From: a virus
Strand: one strand, 5' to 3'
IMG/VR virus record: IMGVR_UViG_3300032214_001462
Location: 1-64,000 of that record
DNA: 64,000 bases
This document shows positions 38,470-47,204 of the stretch, piece after piece. The notes below the pieces were generated by a model. That model was not told the origin of the DNA. It saw only the letters and a list, made by a program, of their open reading frames with translations, and made no database searches. The position numbers were made by a program, and so were the translations under genes. Within the stretch, counting starts at the first letter, position 1. Each line of letters opens with the position of its first letter.

Positions 38470-39600
38470 GGTGCGGAACTTTATCGCCCCCACCCTGCTT
38501 ACATCGCAGAAATGGCAGTCGAGCCTGTGGTCGTTCACGACTTCACTCGTCAGCCCGGTCAAACTGTTCAGTTAGATCGCTATAAGTTCTGGGGTACCCC
38601 TGGTACTAAGGACAGCCGTGAGCGTATTGCCGATCAAACCATCGGTACCGCTAACAGCCGCAACATCACGAAGGAGAAAGTCCTTGTGGTGCTGAAGGAG
38701 TACACTGGCCCTGCAGACCCGGGTGATCCGACTCAGCCTTCTACCTTCAAGATTGCACGTGAAACTCTGATTACCGCCCAGCGTCTTCTGCTGGACACCG
38801 GTAACCTGAATATGTTCCACCAGTCGATCGGTAGCCTGACGCTGCTTGACGACTATCGCCGTTGGCGTGATCGCGTGTTCATTGATGAACTCGCCAAAGC
38901 AGAAGCCAATGGTGCTGCCTCTACTACCCAAGGCGGTTACTACTTCCCTGGTGCTAAGACCAAGAACGCTTCTGGTCAGATCACCTATACCTCTGATGAG
39001 TACACCGCAGAAACTCAGCAGTTCCAAGTGCGCACCGATCTTCTGACTGTGGTCAAGGATCTCCGTAAGCGCAACACTCCTACCTTCGCTGATGGTCTGT
39101 ATCGCTGTATTTGCGATCCAACCTTCATGATGCACCTGCGTCGTGATCCTGACTTCCGCGAAATCGCACGTTACTCCGGTAACCCTGGCCAAGGCATGTA
39201 CATGGGCAACCCCATGATGCCTAACAACGCCAGCTTCTACATGGGTCCCCAGGCTGGTCAAGGTTACTTCCTGGCTGGCGAACCTGTAATGCCTACTGGC
39301 GTGCAGTTCGAAGGTGTTAAGTTCTTCGAGTCGACCAACTTCCCGACCAAGAACGTCAGCGCTTCGTTCAACAACGGTTCTACCTACACCTCCCAGGAAG
39401 TTGCACAAGGCTACTTCTTTGGTCCTCAGTCCATCGGTGTTGGCATCGGCGGCCCTAATGCCCAGGTGCTCATCAACAACAACGATGACTTCAGCCGTTT
39501 CATCATCCTGATCTGGCAACTGTATGCAGGCTTCGAGATCCTGAACAAGGACTTCGTGACCACCGCATTCAGCTTCGTTCAAGACGACGGCAACATCTGA
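38467..39600 (+). CDS. Major capsid protein (downstream exon)
   Basis: About 377 residues of capsid protein begin GAELYRPHPAYIAEMAVEPV. It is the gene with the strongest C-ending codon bias of the late arm, fitting a very highly expressed product. The true N-terminus lies upstream of the intron. One option is GTG 37616 (VFID, SD GGAGG at 37601); another is ATG 38207 (MPQLNAQR, no SD). Both join in frame to GGT at 38470. Identification as capsid rests on position after portal/scaffold, size, codon bias and the downstream decoration-like gene. Confidence 0.8.
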   Translation: MGAELYRPHPAYIAEMAVEPVVVHDFTRQPGQTVQLDRYKFWGTPGTKDSRERIADQTIGTANSRNITKEKVLVVLKEYTGPADPGDPTQPSTFKIARETLITAQRLLLDTGNLNMFHQSIGSLTLLDDYRRWRDRVFIDELAKAEANGAASTTQGGYYFPGAKTKNASGQITYTSDEYTAETQQFQVRTDLLTVVKDLRKRNTPTFADGLYRCICDPTFMMHLRRDPDFREIARYSGNPGQGMYMGNPMMPNNASFYMGPQAGQGYFLAGEPVMPTGVQFEGVKFFESTNFPTKNVSASFNNGSTYTSQEVAQGYFFGPQSIGVGIGGPNAQVLINNNDDFSRFIILIWQLYAGFEILNKDFVTTAFSFVQDDGNI

Positions 39601-39636
39601 TAACTATTAATAGTTCCAAAACATAAGGAAAGATAA

Positions 39637-40428
39637 ATGACCTATTTGTCCTCTAAGAAGATCTATCCAGGTAACTGGGCAGAGCCTCTGAATGGTTGGT
39701 ACAAGAATATTGATACCAACTATGATTCCACTAACAATGGTTCCAAGGGCGGCCCCACTTCTGTGCTGGCTGTCCCTGGCTATCGTTACTTCCAGCAGCG
39801 TGGTTACGTAGCTGTTACCACCGCCTCTGGCGCAGGTGCAGTTGCTTCTGGCAGCGTGATCGTTCCTTCCCCTTATCGGAATGACGACACTCGTACTGAT
39901 ATCACCGGCATGGTGATCTCTGGCAGCACCACCCTGCCTGCCTATGTGTATCGCGCAGCAGTTTCTGTCGCTTCTGGTTGGGGCGACGGCCGTGTTGCTT
40001 CTGGTATCTACGCTGCTACCGGCAACGTGATCACCTTTGGTCCTGGCCTCACCTCCACCGGCAACGCTGGTGAAGCTGTGGCACAAGCCAACCTGACCTC
40101 CACTACTTCTGGTTCTCAGCCTGGTGAAATCTTATTCACCGCTGGTACCGCCGCCTATAGCGCTAACGCTTTCCTCACCGCTACTGGTGCTGCTGGTGTA
40201 AGCGTCAATAAGGTTTACAAGGAAGTCACTACGGCTACTACCTATACCGTCCAGGCTCGTGAGTCGCAAACCGCTACCTCCACCTCTGGTGGCTGGTACA
40301 TCTCCAGCGGTGATGCAACTGCCGGCCGTATTGGTTACTTTGTGGTTGAAGTGTGCTACATCCAACCTGATGAAGCACCTGGCTACGAAGATATCGATGG
40401 CTATCTTCTTGGCCGCACTGTTAGCTGA
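39637..40428 (+). CDS. Putative capsid decoration / structural protein
   Basis: 263 residues, Ser/Thr/Gly/Ala-rich beta protein (VITFGPGLTSTGNAGEAVAQ). Codon bias is as strong as in the capsid gene. The end VCYIQPDEAPGYEDIDGYLL is conserved in style with phage structural proteins. Position after the capsid gene suggests a head decoration or fibre-like role. Confidence 0.55.
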   Translation: MTYLSSKKIYPGNWAEPLNGWYKNIDTNYDSTNNGSKGGPTSVLAVPGYRYFQQRGYVAVTTASGAGAVASGSVIVPSPYRNDDTRTDITGMVISGSTTLPAYVYRAAVSVASGWGDGRVASGIYAATGNVITFGPGLTSTGNAGEAVAQANLTSTTSGSQPGEILFTAGTAAYSANAFLTATGAAGVSVNKVYKEVTTATTYTVQARESQTATSTSGGWYISSGDATAGRIGYFVVEVCYIQPDEAPGYEDIDGYLLGRTVS

Positions 40429-40463
40429 ATAAGTTAAACTAGGACCAGACAACATCTGGTTCT

Positions 40464-40892
40464 ATGACATTTACTCCAGCAATGCTTTATCAGCATAAAA
40501 AAACCGGCGCAAGAGTAAAGGTTGTAAGCGAATGGGATAATGGCGATTGGTTCATGGTCGAAGATCAGGACGGTCGCCTTTACACCGCTTATAAAACCGA
40601 GCTTTGCCCTGATGAAGCTGCTACTAAAACAGTAAAAACTCTTCAGGTAAAAGATAAAGCAGCCAAAGAAGAGCCCCGTACTTTTCCCCCGGACCATCGT
40701 TTAAATATCAATTCAGCTACCGCACAAATGATCGCTGATCATATTAAAGGTATTGGATTGAAGACAGCCCGAGAGATTAAAGATCTTCAGATGTCCTTAT
40801 CGGGTGAAAGGTTCAACAATCTCGAACAGTTAAAACAGATTAAACGTGTGGATTGGGAAGCGGTTCTAGCGGCTGACCTTATCCGAGTTTGA
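40464..40892 (+). CDS. Helix-hairpin-helix protein
   Basis: 142 residues. A beta-rich N-terminal part (GARVKVVSEWDNGDWFMVED) is followed by a linker and a ComEA-like HhH unit: LNINSATAQMIADHIKGIGL with KTAREIKDL. HhH units bind DNA backbone without sequence specificity. In phages such proteins may act in head-tail joining. Ends before a strong terminator. Confidence 0.6.
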   Translation: MTFTPAMLYQHKKTGARVKVVSEWDNGDWFMVEDQDGRLYTAYKTELCPDEAATKTVKTLQVKDKAAKEEPRTFPPDHRLNINSATAQMIADHIKGIGLKTAREIKDLQMSLSGERFNNLEQLKQIKRVDWEAVLAADLIRV

Positions 40893-40909
40893 TAGATAAC
40901 ATAAATACA

Positions 40910-40933
40910 CCCCTGGGAAACCAGGGGTTTTTT
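40910..40933 (+). terminator. Strong intrinsic terminator
   Basis: CCCCTGG-GAAA-CCAGGGG followed by TTTTTT. Perfect 7-bp stem with a GNRA-like loop. Ends the capsid transcription unit. Confidence 0.92.
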
Positions 40934-40961
40934 AGTCCTAAAATTAAAAATAAAACATAAG

Positions 40962-41600
40962 ATGGCGGAAAGATCTATTGTTGATGTGGGCAAATACCTA
41001 CAACGCGTTGGTTTGCGTGTAGGAGAAAACCCTGCGTTTGGTGGTGTAGGTGGCGGCCATTCCCCCACTGGCTACCACCCAAAAGGCATGGCAATCGACG
41101 TGACGGACTGGCGTCCTGATGTCGCACCAGCATATGCAGGAGGTAAAGCAATTCCCTGGCAACAACGCACAGGTGAATTGAGCTGGCGTGCAAAGCAGTT
41201 AGGACTGTTCAATGAAGCTTTAGGGCCTGGCGACCCAGGTCACCCTACACACGTACACCTGGCACTAGGGGGCAAAAAATTTATTACAGACCCACAGCTC
41301 GAATGGCTCGCCACCGGACGCTATAAAACTCCTGATGGCAAATTGACTGATGTCATGCCGACTGCAAGCATGCCCATGGGTGGTATGGTAGCCAATAATA
41401 TGCAGCAAGATATTGTTCAGCCAGAGGTAAAGAAAGATGCAGATAAATTCTTGAATGATTACATGAATGAGTATGCGCAATCTGCGATTATTGCAAGTGC
41501 ATTAAGCCCTTCGTCGCCAGCGGCAAATCCAATGGCCCAGTTCCAGCAGATGTATCAGCAGATGGCACAAACAAATATTCCAAATCCATTGCTTGGTTGA
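40962..41600 (+). CDS. Peptidase M15-like cell-wall hydrolase
   Basis: 212 residues. GYHPKGMAIDVTDW supplies a zinc-binding His and Asp, and HPTHVHLAL the second His, as in DD-carboxypeptidase / VanY-like M15 enzymes. The C-terminal 90 residues are Met/Gln/Ala-rich and disordered-looking. It would cut peptide stems of peptidoglycan. The place among head-neck genes suggests a virion-associated hydrolase. TAAAAT box at 40939-40944. Confidence 0.7.
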   Translation: MAERSIVDVGKYLQRVGLRVGENPAFGGVGGGHSPTGYHPKGMAIDVTDWRPDVAPAYAGGKAIPWQQRTGELSWRAKQLGLFNEALGPGDPGHPTHVHLALGGKKFITDPQLEWLATGRYKTPDGKLTDVMPTASMPMGGMVANNMQQDIVQPEVKKDADKFLNDYMNEYAQSAIIASALSPSSPAANPMAQFQQMYQQMAQTNIPNPLLG

Positions 41601-41635
41601 GTTCATTTATAATGAAAAACATACGGAAATAAGCT

Positions 41636-42097
41636 GTGCAACTCAGCGACTTTGATAAAAGTAGAGTCCGGTATCACCTGGGCTACTTCACGGTTTCCGT
41701 GCCGGCAGGTGATTACGCTCGTCTTGAAGAGAGTATGAATACCATTCCGGATTCATACTTCTACGACAAGATCTCTATTCAGATTGGTCGCTGTGACACT
41801 GCTGAAAAGAAGACAGAGGTTGCTACCTCTCCTTCTACTCGGCTAGAAAGCATCGCTGGTGATGTCGACCGTACGATCCGGTCTAGCAACGCCAAAGAAG
41901 CTCTCAAGGTTTGGGATGAGATTTATCTCTACGAAACCAACCGTCTGGCTCAAATCCTTTACGTTCCCAACTATAAGGATCCTTTCCAAGCTCGTTATCG
42001 TTACGAGCGTTCAGGCGCTGAGTTTATTCAGGCGCTTCCAGGACCCGCTGATGTTTCAGTGGGCACACGCATTTATCTGAATATTAATTGGAGGTAG
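41636..42097 (+). CDS. Conserved neck / structural protein
   Basis: 153 residues, GTG start. SDFDKSRVRYHLGYFTVSVP, then PAGDYARLEESMNTIPDSYF and, near the end, ERSGAEFIQALPGPADVSVG. This sequence type recurs between capsid and tail genes of cyanophages. Probable head-tail connector component; the exact role is inferred. TATAAT box at 41608-41613. Confidence 0.65.
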   Translation: MQLSDFDKSRVRYHLGYFTVSVPAGDYARLEESMNTIPDSYFYDKISIQIGRCDTAEKKTEVATSPSTRLESIAGDVDRTIRSSNAKEALKVWDEIYLYETNRLAQILYVPNYKDPFQARYRYERSGAEFIQALPGPADVSVGTRIYLNINWR

Positions 42098-42099
42098 TT

Positions 42100-42816
42100 A
42101 TGCCAACAGGACCCTTTTCTCGTCAGACTTGGCAAACAATTGAGGCGCTGCCCGGCAGACTGCTGGGTGGTCTTGGAAGGCTAGGTAATTATCTCGGTTC
42201 AGAAAGAGCTGCTCAAGACTATGCCAACATGCTATCTGGCACCAGACCAGCCAATGCCGCAGGCTTACCGAAACGAGGTGTGCCCTTAACTCCAGCAGAG
42301 CGGCAATCTCAGATGAATGCAATCAGAGCTTTTGAAGCTGCTCCAGGTATGCAAACAGGAGTTTCCTACGCCATGGGCTCTGGTTCGCCTGCCGTAGAAC
42401 GTGCCTACCAACAAGAAAAAGCACGTGTTGCACAGATGACGGCACAGGATCCCGAGCTTCAGCGTTATGAAAAAGCCCGTATTGGAGCTAAGACACAAGA
42501 TGAAATGAACGCAGCACGTGATATTGGCATGGAGATTTGGGCTAAAGCAAATCCTCAATTAGCCGCAAAAGTAAGTGCTGGTCAGTCAGGCTACGACACT
42601 ATTCAAGGTGTGTTAGCTGGGCAAGCTGTTAATCAAGGCTATGGTTATCAGATGCCGCAGCAAATTATCGGCACACCAGCTATGGGGATGAATGCCCCAC
42701 AAGGACTCCCAGCTGTGCAGTCAATGGGAGCGGCAGATACCTATGGACCACAAGGCATCGAATTTGATCCGGAAATGGTGAACAAGTTCCAGGCCTTACT
42801 GAACCTTAAAAAATAA
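42100..42816 (+). CDS. Hypothetical virion protein
   Basis: 239 residues, Met/Gln/Gly/Pro-rich, starting MPTGPFSRQTWQTIEALPGR. GGAGG lies 6-7 nt before the ATG at 42100, which decides the start over 42088. Central Ala/Gln helices. No family recognised. Confidence 0.5.
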   Translation: MPTGPFSRQTWQTIEALPGRLLGGLGRLGNYLGSERAAQDYANMLSGTRPANAAGLPKRGVPLTPAERQSQMNAIRAFEAAPGMQTGVSYAMGSGSPAVERAYQQEKARVAQMTAQDPELQRYEKARIGAKTQDEMNAARDIGMEIWAKANPQLAAKVSAGQSGYDTIQGVLAGQAVNQGYGYQMPQQIIGTPAMGMNAPQGLPAVQSMGAADTYGPQGIEFDPEMVNKFQALLNLKK

Positions 42817-43033
42817 ATACCTTGGCGTTGCTGAGCATGTAAGTCCAACCAACTGGATACGAATCTTTTGATTCATGGAGGCCAGTGTAGTTGCTTTAAA
42901 CCAATGATTCTCTGCCCTAAGTACGTCAAGCGAACTCTGCTGTCTTTGTCGACACTCCTCGCATTACAAACAGTCTTCGTTCCTGGTCTTAGGGCAAGTT
43001 CAAATTGGGTAGGAGAATAAAGAGAATAAAGAA
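42817..43033 (+). other. 217-nt non-coding gap with a possible structured RNA
   Basis: No frame of value is present. GCCCTAAG (42914-42921) is fully complementary to CTTAGGGC (42988-42995), closing an 82-nt domain. Upstream, GAATC-TTTT-GATTC forms a small hairpin at about 42865. The last 25 nt (GTAGGAGAATAAAGAG) provide an AGGAG ribosome site for the lysozyme gene. I checked for a tRNA and did not find one. Confidence 0.45.
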
Positions 43034-43684
43034 ATGTCTCTAAATCCAAATGCTATCGCTGTAGCAAAACGCTTACAGGGCCTTGGTTTATCCACTGCAC
43101 AAATTGCCGGTGTTCTTGGTAATTTTCAGTTGGAATCAGGGTTCAATCCACGCATCAATGAAGGCGGTAAAGTAGGCGCTCCTGCAGGCGCAGGTGGCTT
43201 TGGATTGGCACAATGGACGGGAGGCAGACAGAATGCACTCGTTAATTTTGCTAAGAAAAAAAAGCTTGATCCCGGCTCCATAGAAGCCCAAGCTGACTTC
43301 TTGGCTTATGAATTGCAGGGCCCTGAGAAACGTGCATTTGAATCCCTGAAAGGAGCTGTGTCTCCAGAGGAATCGGCAAGGCGTTTCTTGGTTGATTTTG
43401 AACGTGCTGGTGTTCCCAAAACGGATCAACGCCAGAAAGCAGCACGTTCTATTTACGAAAAGCTTGGGCAATTAGACCTTAATGCACAAGGTCAACAGCA
43501 GCAAAATCCACCCGCTGGGGCCGCACAAAAACCACAGAACACGCAACTTGCTGGCGAAAAAGACCCCGTTCTTTTGATGATGGCACAACAGTTGGCTGCA
43601 CCATTGATACAATCTTTGGTTCAGCCACAGCAAGCATCTCCGTTCAGTAAGTTCATGAACATATTTGGAATGGTGGGCCAATAA
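43034..43684 (+). CDS. Tail lysozyme (phage_lysozyme2-like)
   Basis: 216 residues. LGLSTAQIAGVLGNFQLESG with FNPRINEGG, then GGFGLAQWTGGRQNALVNFA, is the core of the phage tail lysozyme family, with the catalytic Glu in LESGF. A Gln/Pro-rich linker and a hydrophobic C-terminus follow. Probably mounted on the tail tip to open peptidoglycan at entry. Confidence 0.8.
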   Translation: MSLNPNAIAVAKRLQGLGLSTAQIAGVLGNFQLESGFNPRINEGGKVGAPAGAGGFGLAQWTGGRQNALVNFAKKKKLDPGSIEAQADFLAYELQGPEKRAFESLKGAVSPEESARRFLVDFERAGVPKTDQRQKAARSIYEKLGQLDLNAQGQQQQNPPAGAAQKPQNTQLAGEKDPVLLMMAQQLAAPLIQSLVQPQQASPFSKFMNIFGMVGQ

Positions 43685-43717
43685 GTTCTATAATGTAAAC
43701 AAATAGGAAGTAGAAAA

Positions 43718-44497
43718 TTGTCCTCCACCAGCTCGAACAAGCAGCCACTGTTAATTGATCGCCCGTTATTTGACTCTGTTCGAGTAACGACGCAGACGGT
43801 TGGTAGCGCTAGCGCAAGCACTATCTTTGTGCAAGGCGGACAAGCTCCATCAATCCTGGTGGACATGGACGCTGATTTAAGTGAAGACAACAATAGTGGT
43901 GGCATTGTAGATTCCATTACGATTACTCGTAACGATTTCTATCGTGCTGCTGACTACACGGTGAATAGCGGCACATCTGGAACCGTTATTTCTCTCACCA
44001 GTGGTCAAATTGTTTTTGTTCAGCAGCCAGGCGTTGTTTCTCCTACACCAGCAAACGGTTACGGTTATTACATCTACACAGGTGTTACAACACTGACAGG
44101 TGTTAATACTGCATTTAACTACAGCGGTGGCACTGCAACAGGCTTCCTCTACAACGGTTCTAATTACGGCACTCAACCAGCAGTGACCTTTGTGTTTTAC
44201 CACACCCGTGGCAAGACCGTACCTATTCCTGCATCTGGTGATTACCGCGTACTGTTCGCAAAAACAGTTCCAGCAAATAGTGGTACTGTCGATTGTTCCG
44301 ACTTGATGCCGCAACTTGCAGCACCTGTTGCACAAGCAGGTAATACAAATGGCTTAGGTCCTACTGCTCCGCTGCGTAATAAAGGCATCTACTTGGAGCG
44401 GGGCGACCGCATTTACGTTGGTGTATTCCCAGATGGTCCAAACGTCTCTGGCTATACACCAGGTGCTCACGTCATTGCACAAGGCGGCTTCTTCTAA
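43718..44497 (+). CDS. Putative tail structural protein
   Basis: 259 residues, TTG start with AGGAAG 7-12 nt upstream. Beta-rich and Thr/Ser/Gly-rich (NSGTSGTVISLTSGQIVFVQ). Ends GAHVIAQGGFF. TATAAT box at 43689-43694. No family recognised. Confidence 0.5.
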   Translation: MSSTSSNKQPLLIDRPLFDSVRVTTQTVGSASASTIFVQGGQAPSILVDMDADLSEDNNSGGIVDSITITRNDFYRAADYTVNSGTSGTVISLTSGQIVFVQQPGVVSPTPANGYGYYIYTGVTTLTGVNTAFNYSGGTATGFLYNGSNYGTQPAVTFVFYHTRGKTVPIPASGDYRVLFAKTVPANSGTVDCSDLMPQLAAPVAQAGNTNGLGPTAPLRNKGIYLERGDRIYVGVFPDGPNVSGYTPGAHVIAQGGFF

Positions 44498-44499
44498 AA

Positions 44500-46017
44500 A
44501 TGGCACCAAAAAGAGGAAGCTCTTTTGGTAATTTTGTTCAGTCGCCTGTAAATCCTCCTAATGGAGTGAAGCCAATCACGACTGAATTCTCTAAGGGTTC
44601 AGTACCTGATTCGATCTATTCTGCAAATAGAGAATCAGCCTGGTCCCGGTGGCGACGTGGTTACGAAATAGCAACAGCTACGTTTTACGACAACAGTTAC
44701 GAATATCCTTTTCAATATGAGCTTCCAGCTAATTTTGGAAGCGGTGATGGAATGCCAGTGGTTTCTGGTACTTTTGTTGGGTTTCCGACAAAGAATAAAG
44801 AGATGGGAATGCACTGGGCAGGCTGGCGTTTTGCCGGTGCAATGCGCAGTGATCAATTGGTAGATCCAATCACTTCCGAAAGACTTTATATTGAATCCGT
44901 AACAGAAGATAAAGATAATTGGTATGTAAAGCTTGCTGGATCCTGGAGCGAATCAAATCCATTGCCACCTTTGTTTTATGTGGAAGATCCGAACGTACCT
45001 GGTGGATTAACTCCGTTAAATTCTGAAATACTGGAAGATCGGGTTATCACACCTGGCGGTGAGATCATTGATAAAGATACGCTTAATCCAGAGACACAAA
45101 GAAGATATGGATACGTACAAGCTGTTCTCACTAACACAAATCAAACAACTGGCGTTTTAACTTTAATAAAAGCAGGCTCAATTCAAGTTACGCCTGACCA
45201 AGAGTATTTAACACCGTCACCAATAGGCTTTACACCAGGTCGTTATCTTATTACCGGCTCCAGGTTTTGCTGTTCTTGCCAGGACTTCACTCATCGTGAT
45301 TACGCATTTATGCGTGACATCTCGAAAGGCAATAGAAAAATATTCCCTAGGAATAAAGTCTCCTACATAAAACCAGGTCGTTTTGAGTTAACACGTCGTG
45401 ATGGCATATTAGATAACAATGCAATGACACCTGGGGATGTCAATAGAACTATGGAGGTTTATGCACCCCCTGGCTACCAACTTCCACCAAATACTGCTAA
45501 TAGTTTTGTAAAAGACAACATAGCAAGAGATAGCCCTGGCATCTATGCAGACTTTGGTGCAACTTATATTAGGAGCACAACCGACCCTGGAACGCTTGGA
45601 GCAAAAGCAGAAGGCATGCCCAAGTTTGGCGACTACTCTTCTAATCAAGGAGAGATTACAGCATTGACAGATAACTGGGAACCACTTCTTGATGAGTTGC
45701 GATACTGCAAACACATCTATGCACTTAAATTTGCAGATAATACATTCCCTCCTGAGCCTTCCGATTTCCCAGTTGGAAGAGATAGTATGGCTGATTGGGA
45801 GCAACGACTAGTAGATCAAACTGAAAATGAACAGCAATCACTTAAGGCAGCAAACTTAAATAGATTTTCTTTGTCCCAAATGGATGTGCCTCCATATAAC
45901 TGCCAGACACCAATGATGATGCCAATGATGCAAAAACTGTTTAATGTTCCAACTGATTTAATTCAGATGCAAGGTTTTACAATGTTTGACAAAGAAGGAA
46001 GACCTTACAAACCATAA
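44500..46017 (+). CDS. Large structural protein with CCSC motif
   Basis: 505 residues. The middle has SRFCCSCQDFTHRDYAFM, an unusual Cys cluster in a virion protein, followed by KPGRFELTRRDG. Other parts are aromatic-rich. It starts 2 nt after the previous stop. Likely tail component; ends at a hairpin. No family recognised. Confidence 0.55.
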   Translation: MAPKRGSSFGNFVQSPVNPPNGVKPITTEFSKGSVPDSIYSANRESAWSRWRRGYEIATATFYDNSYEYPFQYELPANFGSGDGMPVVSGTFVGFPTKNKEMGMHWAGWRFAGAMRSDQLVDPITSERLYIESVTEDKDNWYVKLAGSWSESNPLPPLFYVEDPNVPGGLTPLNSEILEDRVITPGGEIIDKDTLNPETQRRYGYVQAVLTNTNQTTGVLTLIKAGSIQVTPDQEYLTPSPIGFTPGRYLITGSRFCCSCQDFTHRDYAFMRDISKGNRKIFPRNKVSYIKPGRFELTRRDGILDNNAMTPGDVNRTMEVYAPPGYQLPPNTANSFVKDNIARDSPGIYADFGATYIRSTTDPGTLGAKAEGMPKFGDYSSNQGEITALTDNWEPLLDELRYCKHIYALKFADNTFPPEPSDFPVGRDSMADWEQRLVDQTENEQQSLKAANLNRFSLSQMDVPPYNCQTPMMMPMMQKLFNVPTDLIQMQGFTMFDKEGRPYKP

Positions 46018-46038
46018 CAATTACTGTATACTTATATT

Positions 46039-46054
46039 AAGTCTCACGAGACTT
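46039..46054 (+). terminator. Hairpin after the 46017 stop
   Basis: AAGTCT-CACG-AGACTT with ATTAAGCTTTCCTTT downstream. Perfect six-base arms but weak T tract; it could also act as an operator for the following integrase-like gene. Confidence 0.45.
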
Positions 46055-46128
46055 ATTAAGCTTTCCTTTACCCCTTGCGAGCAGAACCCACCGTTGGATA
46101 TGGTGCGGTTACTTAGCTCATACCAAAC

Positions 46129-46551
46129 ATGAACCACCAACCGCCCCTGGATCAGCGGATTGTGGATGAGTATTTCCGCTTGGCATCTAGCAGAAAAACA
46201 AAAGACATTGCATGGCTTTATGCAATGGTAGCCACCTACGGCTTGACCCCAGAAGAATTGTCATCTTTCGAATGGAGTGCCGAATACTCCATTTCAGTCC
46301 CAACTAAAAAAAGAGCAGTGCGCCCACTACATCCACAGTGGGTATTTTTGTTTAGCCTAAAAGAAAAGCAGCCCCGCGACCTGCAGAGCTGCTATGTACC
46401 CCTTTGTTCACACCTTTATGAAGCAATGGCTTTTCAGAATGTTGAACTCAACATTACTGATTTAATCCTTGCTCATAAGCTCCGGAAAAAGCACTACAAG
46501 CAAATCAAGCAGCCATCGGAATCATGCCTTGTTTTTGCAGGTGCTTTTTAA
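46129..46551 (+). CDS. Degenerate tyrosine-recombinase-like protein
   Basis: 140 residues. DIAWLYAMVATYGLTPEELS and SVPTKKRAVRPLHPQWVFLF follow the layout of the start of an integrase catalytic domain, but the catalytic Arg of the GLRxxE motif is Thr here, and no HxxR or Tyr nucleophile follows. It is therefore a remnant or a repurposed DNA-binding fold. The last 47 nt overlap the antisense excisionase-like gene. Confidence 0.5.
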   Translation: MNHQPPLDQRIVDEYFRLASSRKTKDIAWLYAMVATYGLTPEELSSFEWSAEYSISVPTKKRAVRPLHPQWVFLFSLKEKQPRDLQSCYVPLCSHLYEAMAFQNVELNITDLILAHKLRKKHYKQIKQPSESCLVFAGAF

Positions 46552-46723
46552 CAGCTGCTACATTCCACTTGTAGCTGTCCCTGGACATGGTCCCAGGAAA
46601 TGCCGCGAAATGGGGTCCAAGCTTTAAAGTGCCGTCATCACGGTACTTAAAGAGCGTTTTGCGTTCAATGCCAAGAAGTTCTTCTGCTTGCTGAGCAGAG
46701 ACCCAGCCTGGATGCTTAGCCAT
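46505..46723 (-). CDS. Excisionase / MerR-like HTH protein
   Basis: 72 residues. GWVSAQQAEELLGIERKTLF with KYRDDGTLKLG is the helix-turn-helix and wing of excisionase-type proteins. In its upstream region TTGACA is present. Paired convergently with the integrase-like gene, it recalls an int/xis module. Confidence 0.65.
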   Translation of the reverse strand: MAKHPGWVSAQQAEELLGIERKTLFKYRDDGTLKLGPHFAAFPGTMSRDSYKWNVAAVKKHLQKQGMIPMAA

Positions 46724-46859
46724 TGGAGTGGCGTTGATTACTCATACAACCTAACGCGAGTCAAGGCCCTGTCAATAGGTTTAATAAAGTTTTTATCTCT
46801 TTACTATGATCTTGTAGATATGTGGGGAAATTAGAATAAATTAACGGCAATCGAAGAGT

Positions 46860-47198
46860 ATGTTTTGCAACGAGCACGAGCCTCTCGCCCTGCTAGTTGA
46901 ATTAACTCCAAAGCTTGCCAAGAAACGTTTTAGAGAAAGTATATATCAATCCTGGAACAATAAGTGTGGTTATTGTGGAGACAACGCAACAAGCCTTGAT
47001 CACATCATTCCACGCTTTAAGTCGGGCTCATCTAATCGACATAATCTAATCCCTTGTTGCAGGAGGTGCAACGCACATAAGGGATCAGAAGAAATGCGGA
47101 GTTGGTTTGAAAAACAACCCTTCTTTTCTTCTGAAAACCTTGATAGGATTGAAGCCTGGATAAAGCAAGAATCCTTTTTTATTTTTGGTGAGTGTTAA
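46860..47198 (+). CDS. HNH endonuclease (McrA type)
   Basis: 112 residues. CGYCGDNATSLDHIIPRFKS, then NRHNLIPCCRRCNAHKGS: two CxxC zinc pairs and the H-N-H residues, as in McrA-type HNH proteins. Small genes of this kind sit between late genes of cyanophages, either as homing endonucleases or packaging helpers. Here it stands just before the longest gene. Confidence 0.85.
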   Translation: MFCNEHEPLALLVELTPKLAKKRFRESIYQSWNNKCGYCGDNATSLDHIIPRFKSGSSNRHNLIPCCRRCNAHKGSEEMRSWFEKQPFFSSENLDRIEAWIKQESFFIFGEC

Positions 47199-47204
47199 AG
47201 AAAA

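Noticed and set aside
38572-39582. 336-residue open frame antisense to the capsid gene
   Set aside because: Its length follows from the strong codon bias of the capsid gene; composition is Ile/Val/His/Gly-rich noise with no motif.
42817-43033. tRNA gene
   Set aside because: The 8-bp closing stem resembles an acceptor, but no T arm or anticodon arm can be drawn on either strand.
43877-44335. 152-residue Cys-rich antisense frame
   Set aside because: Shadow of the Thr/Gly-rich structural gene at 43718-44497.
46129-46551. Functional integrase and temperate lifestyle
   Set aside because: No catalytic Arg, HxxR or Tyr and no attachment site could be seen, so lysogeny is not supported by this gene.
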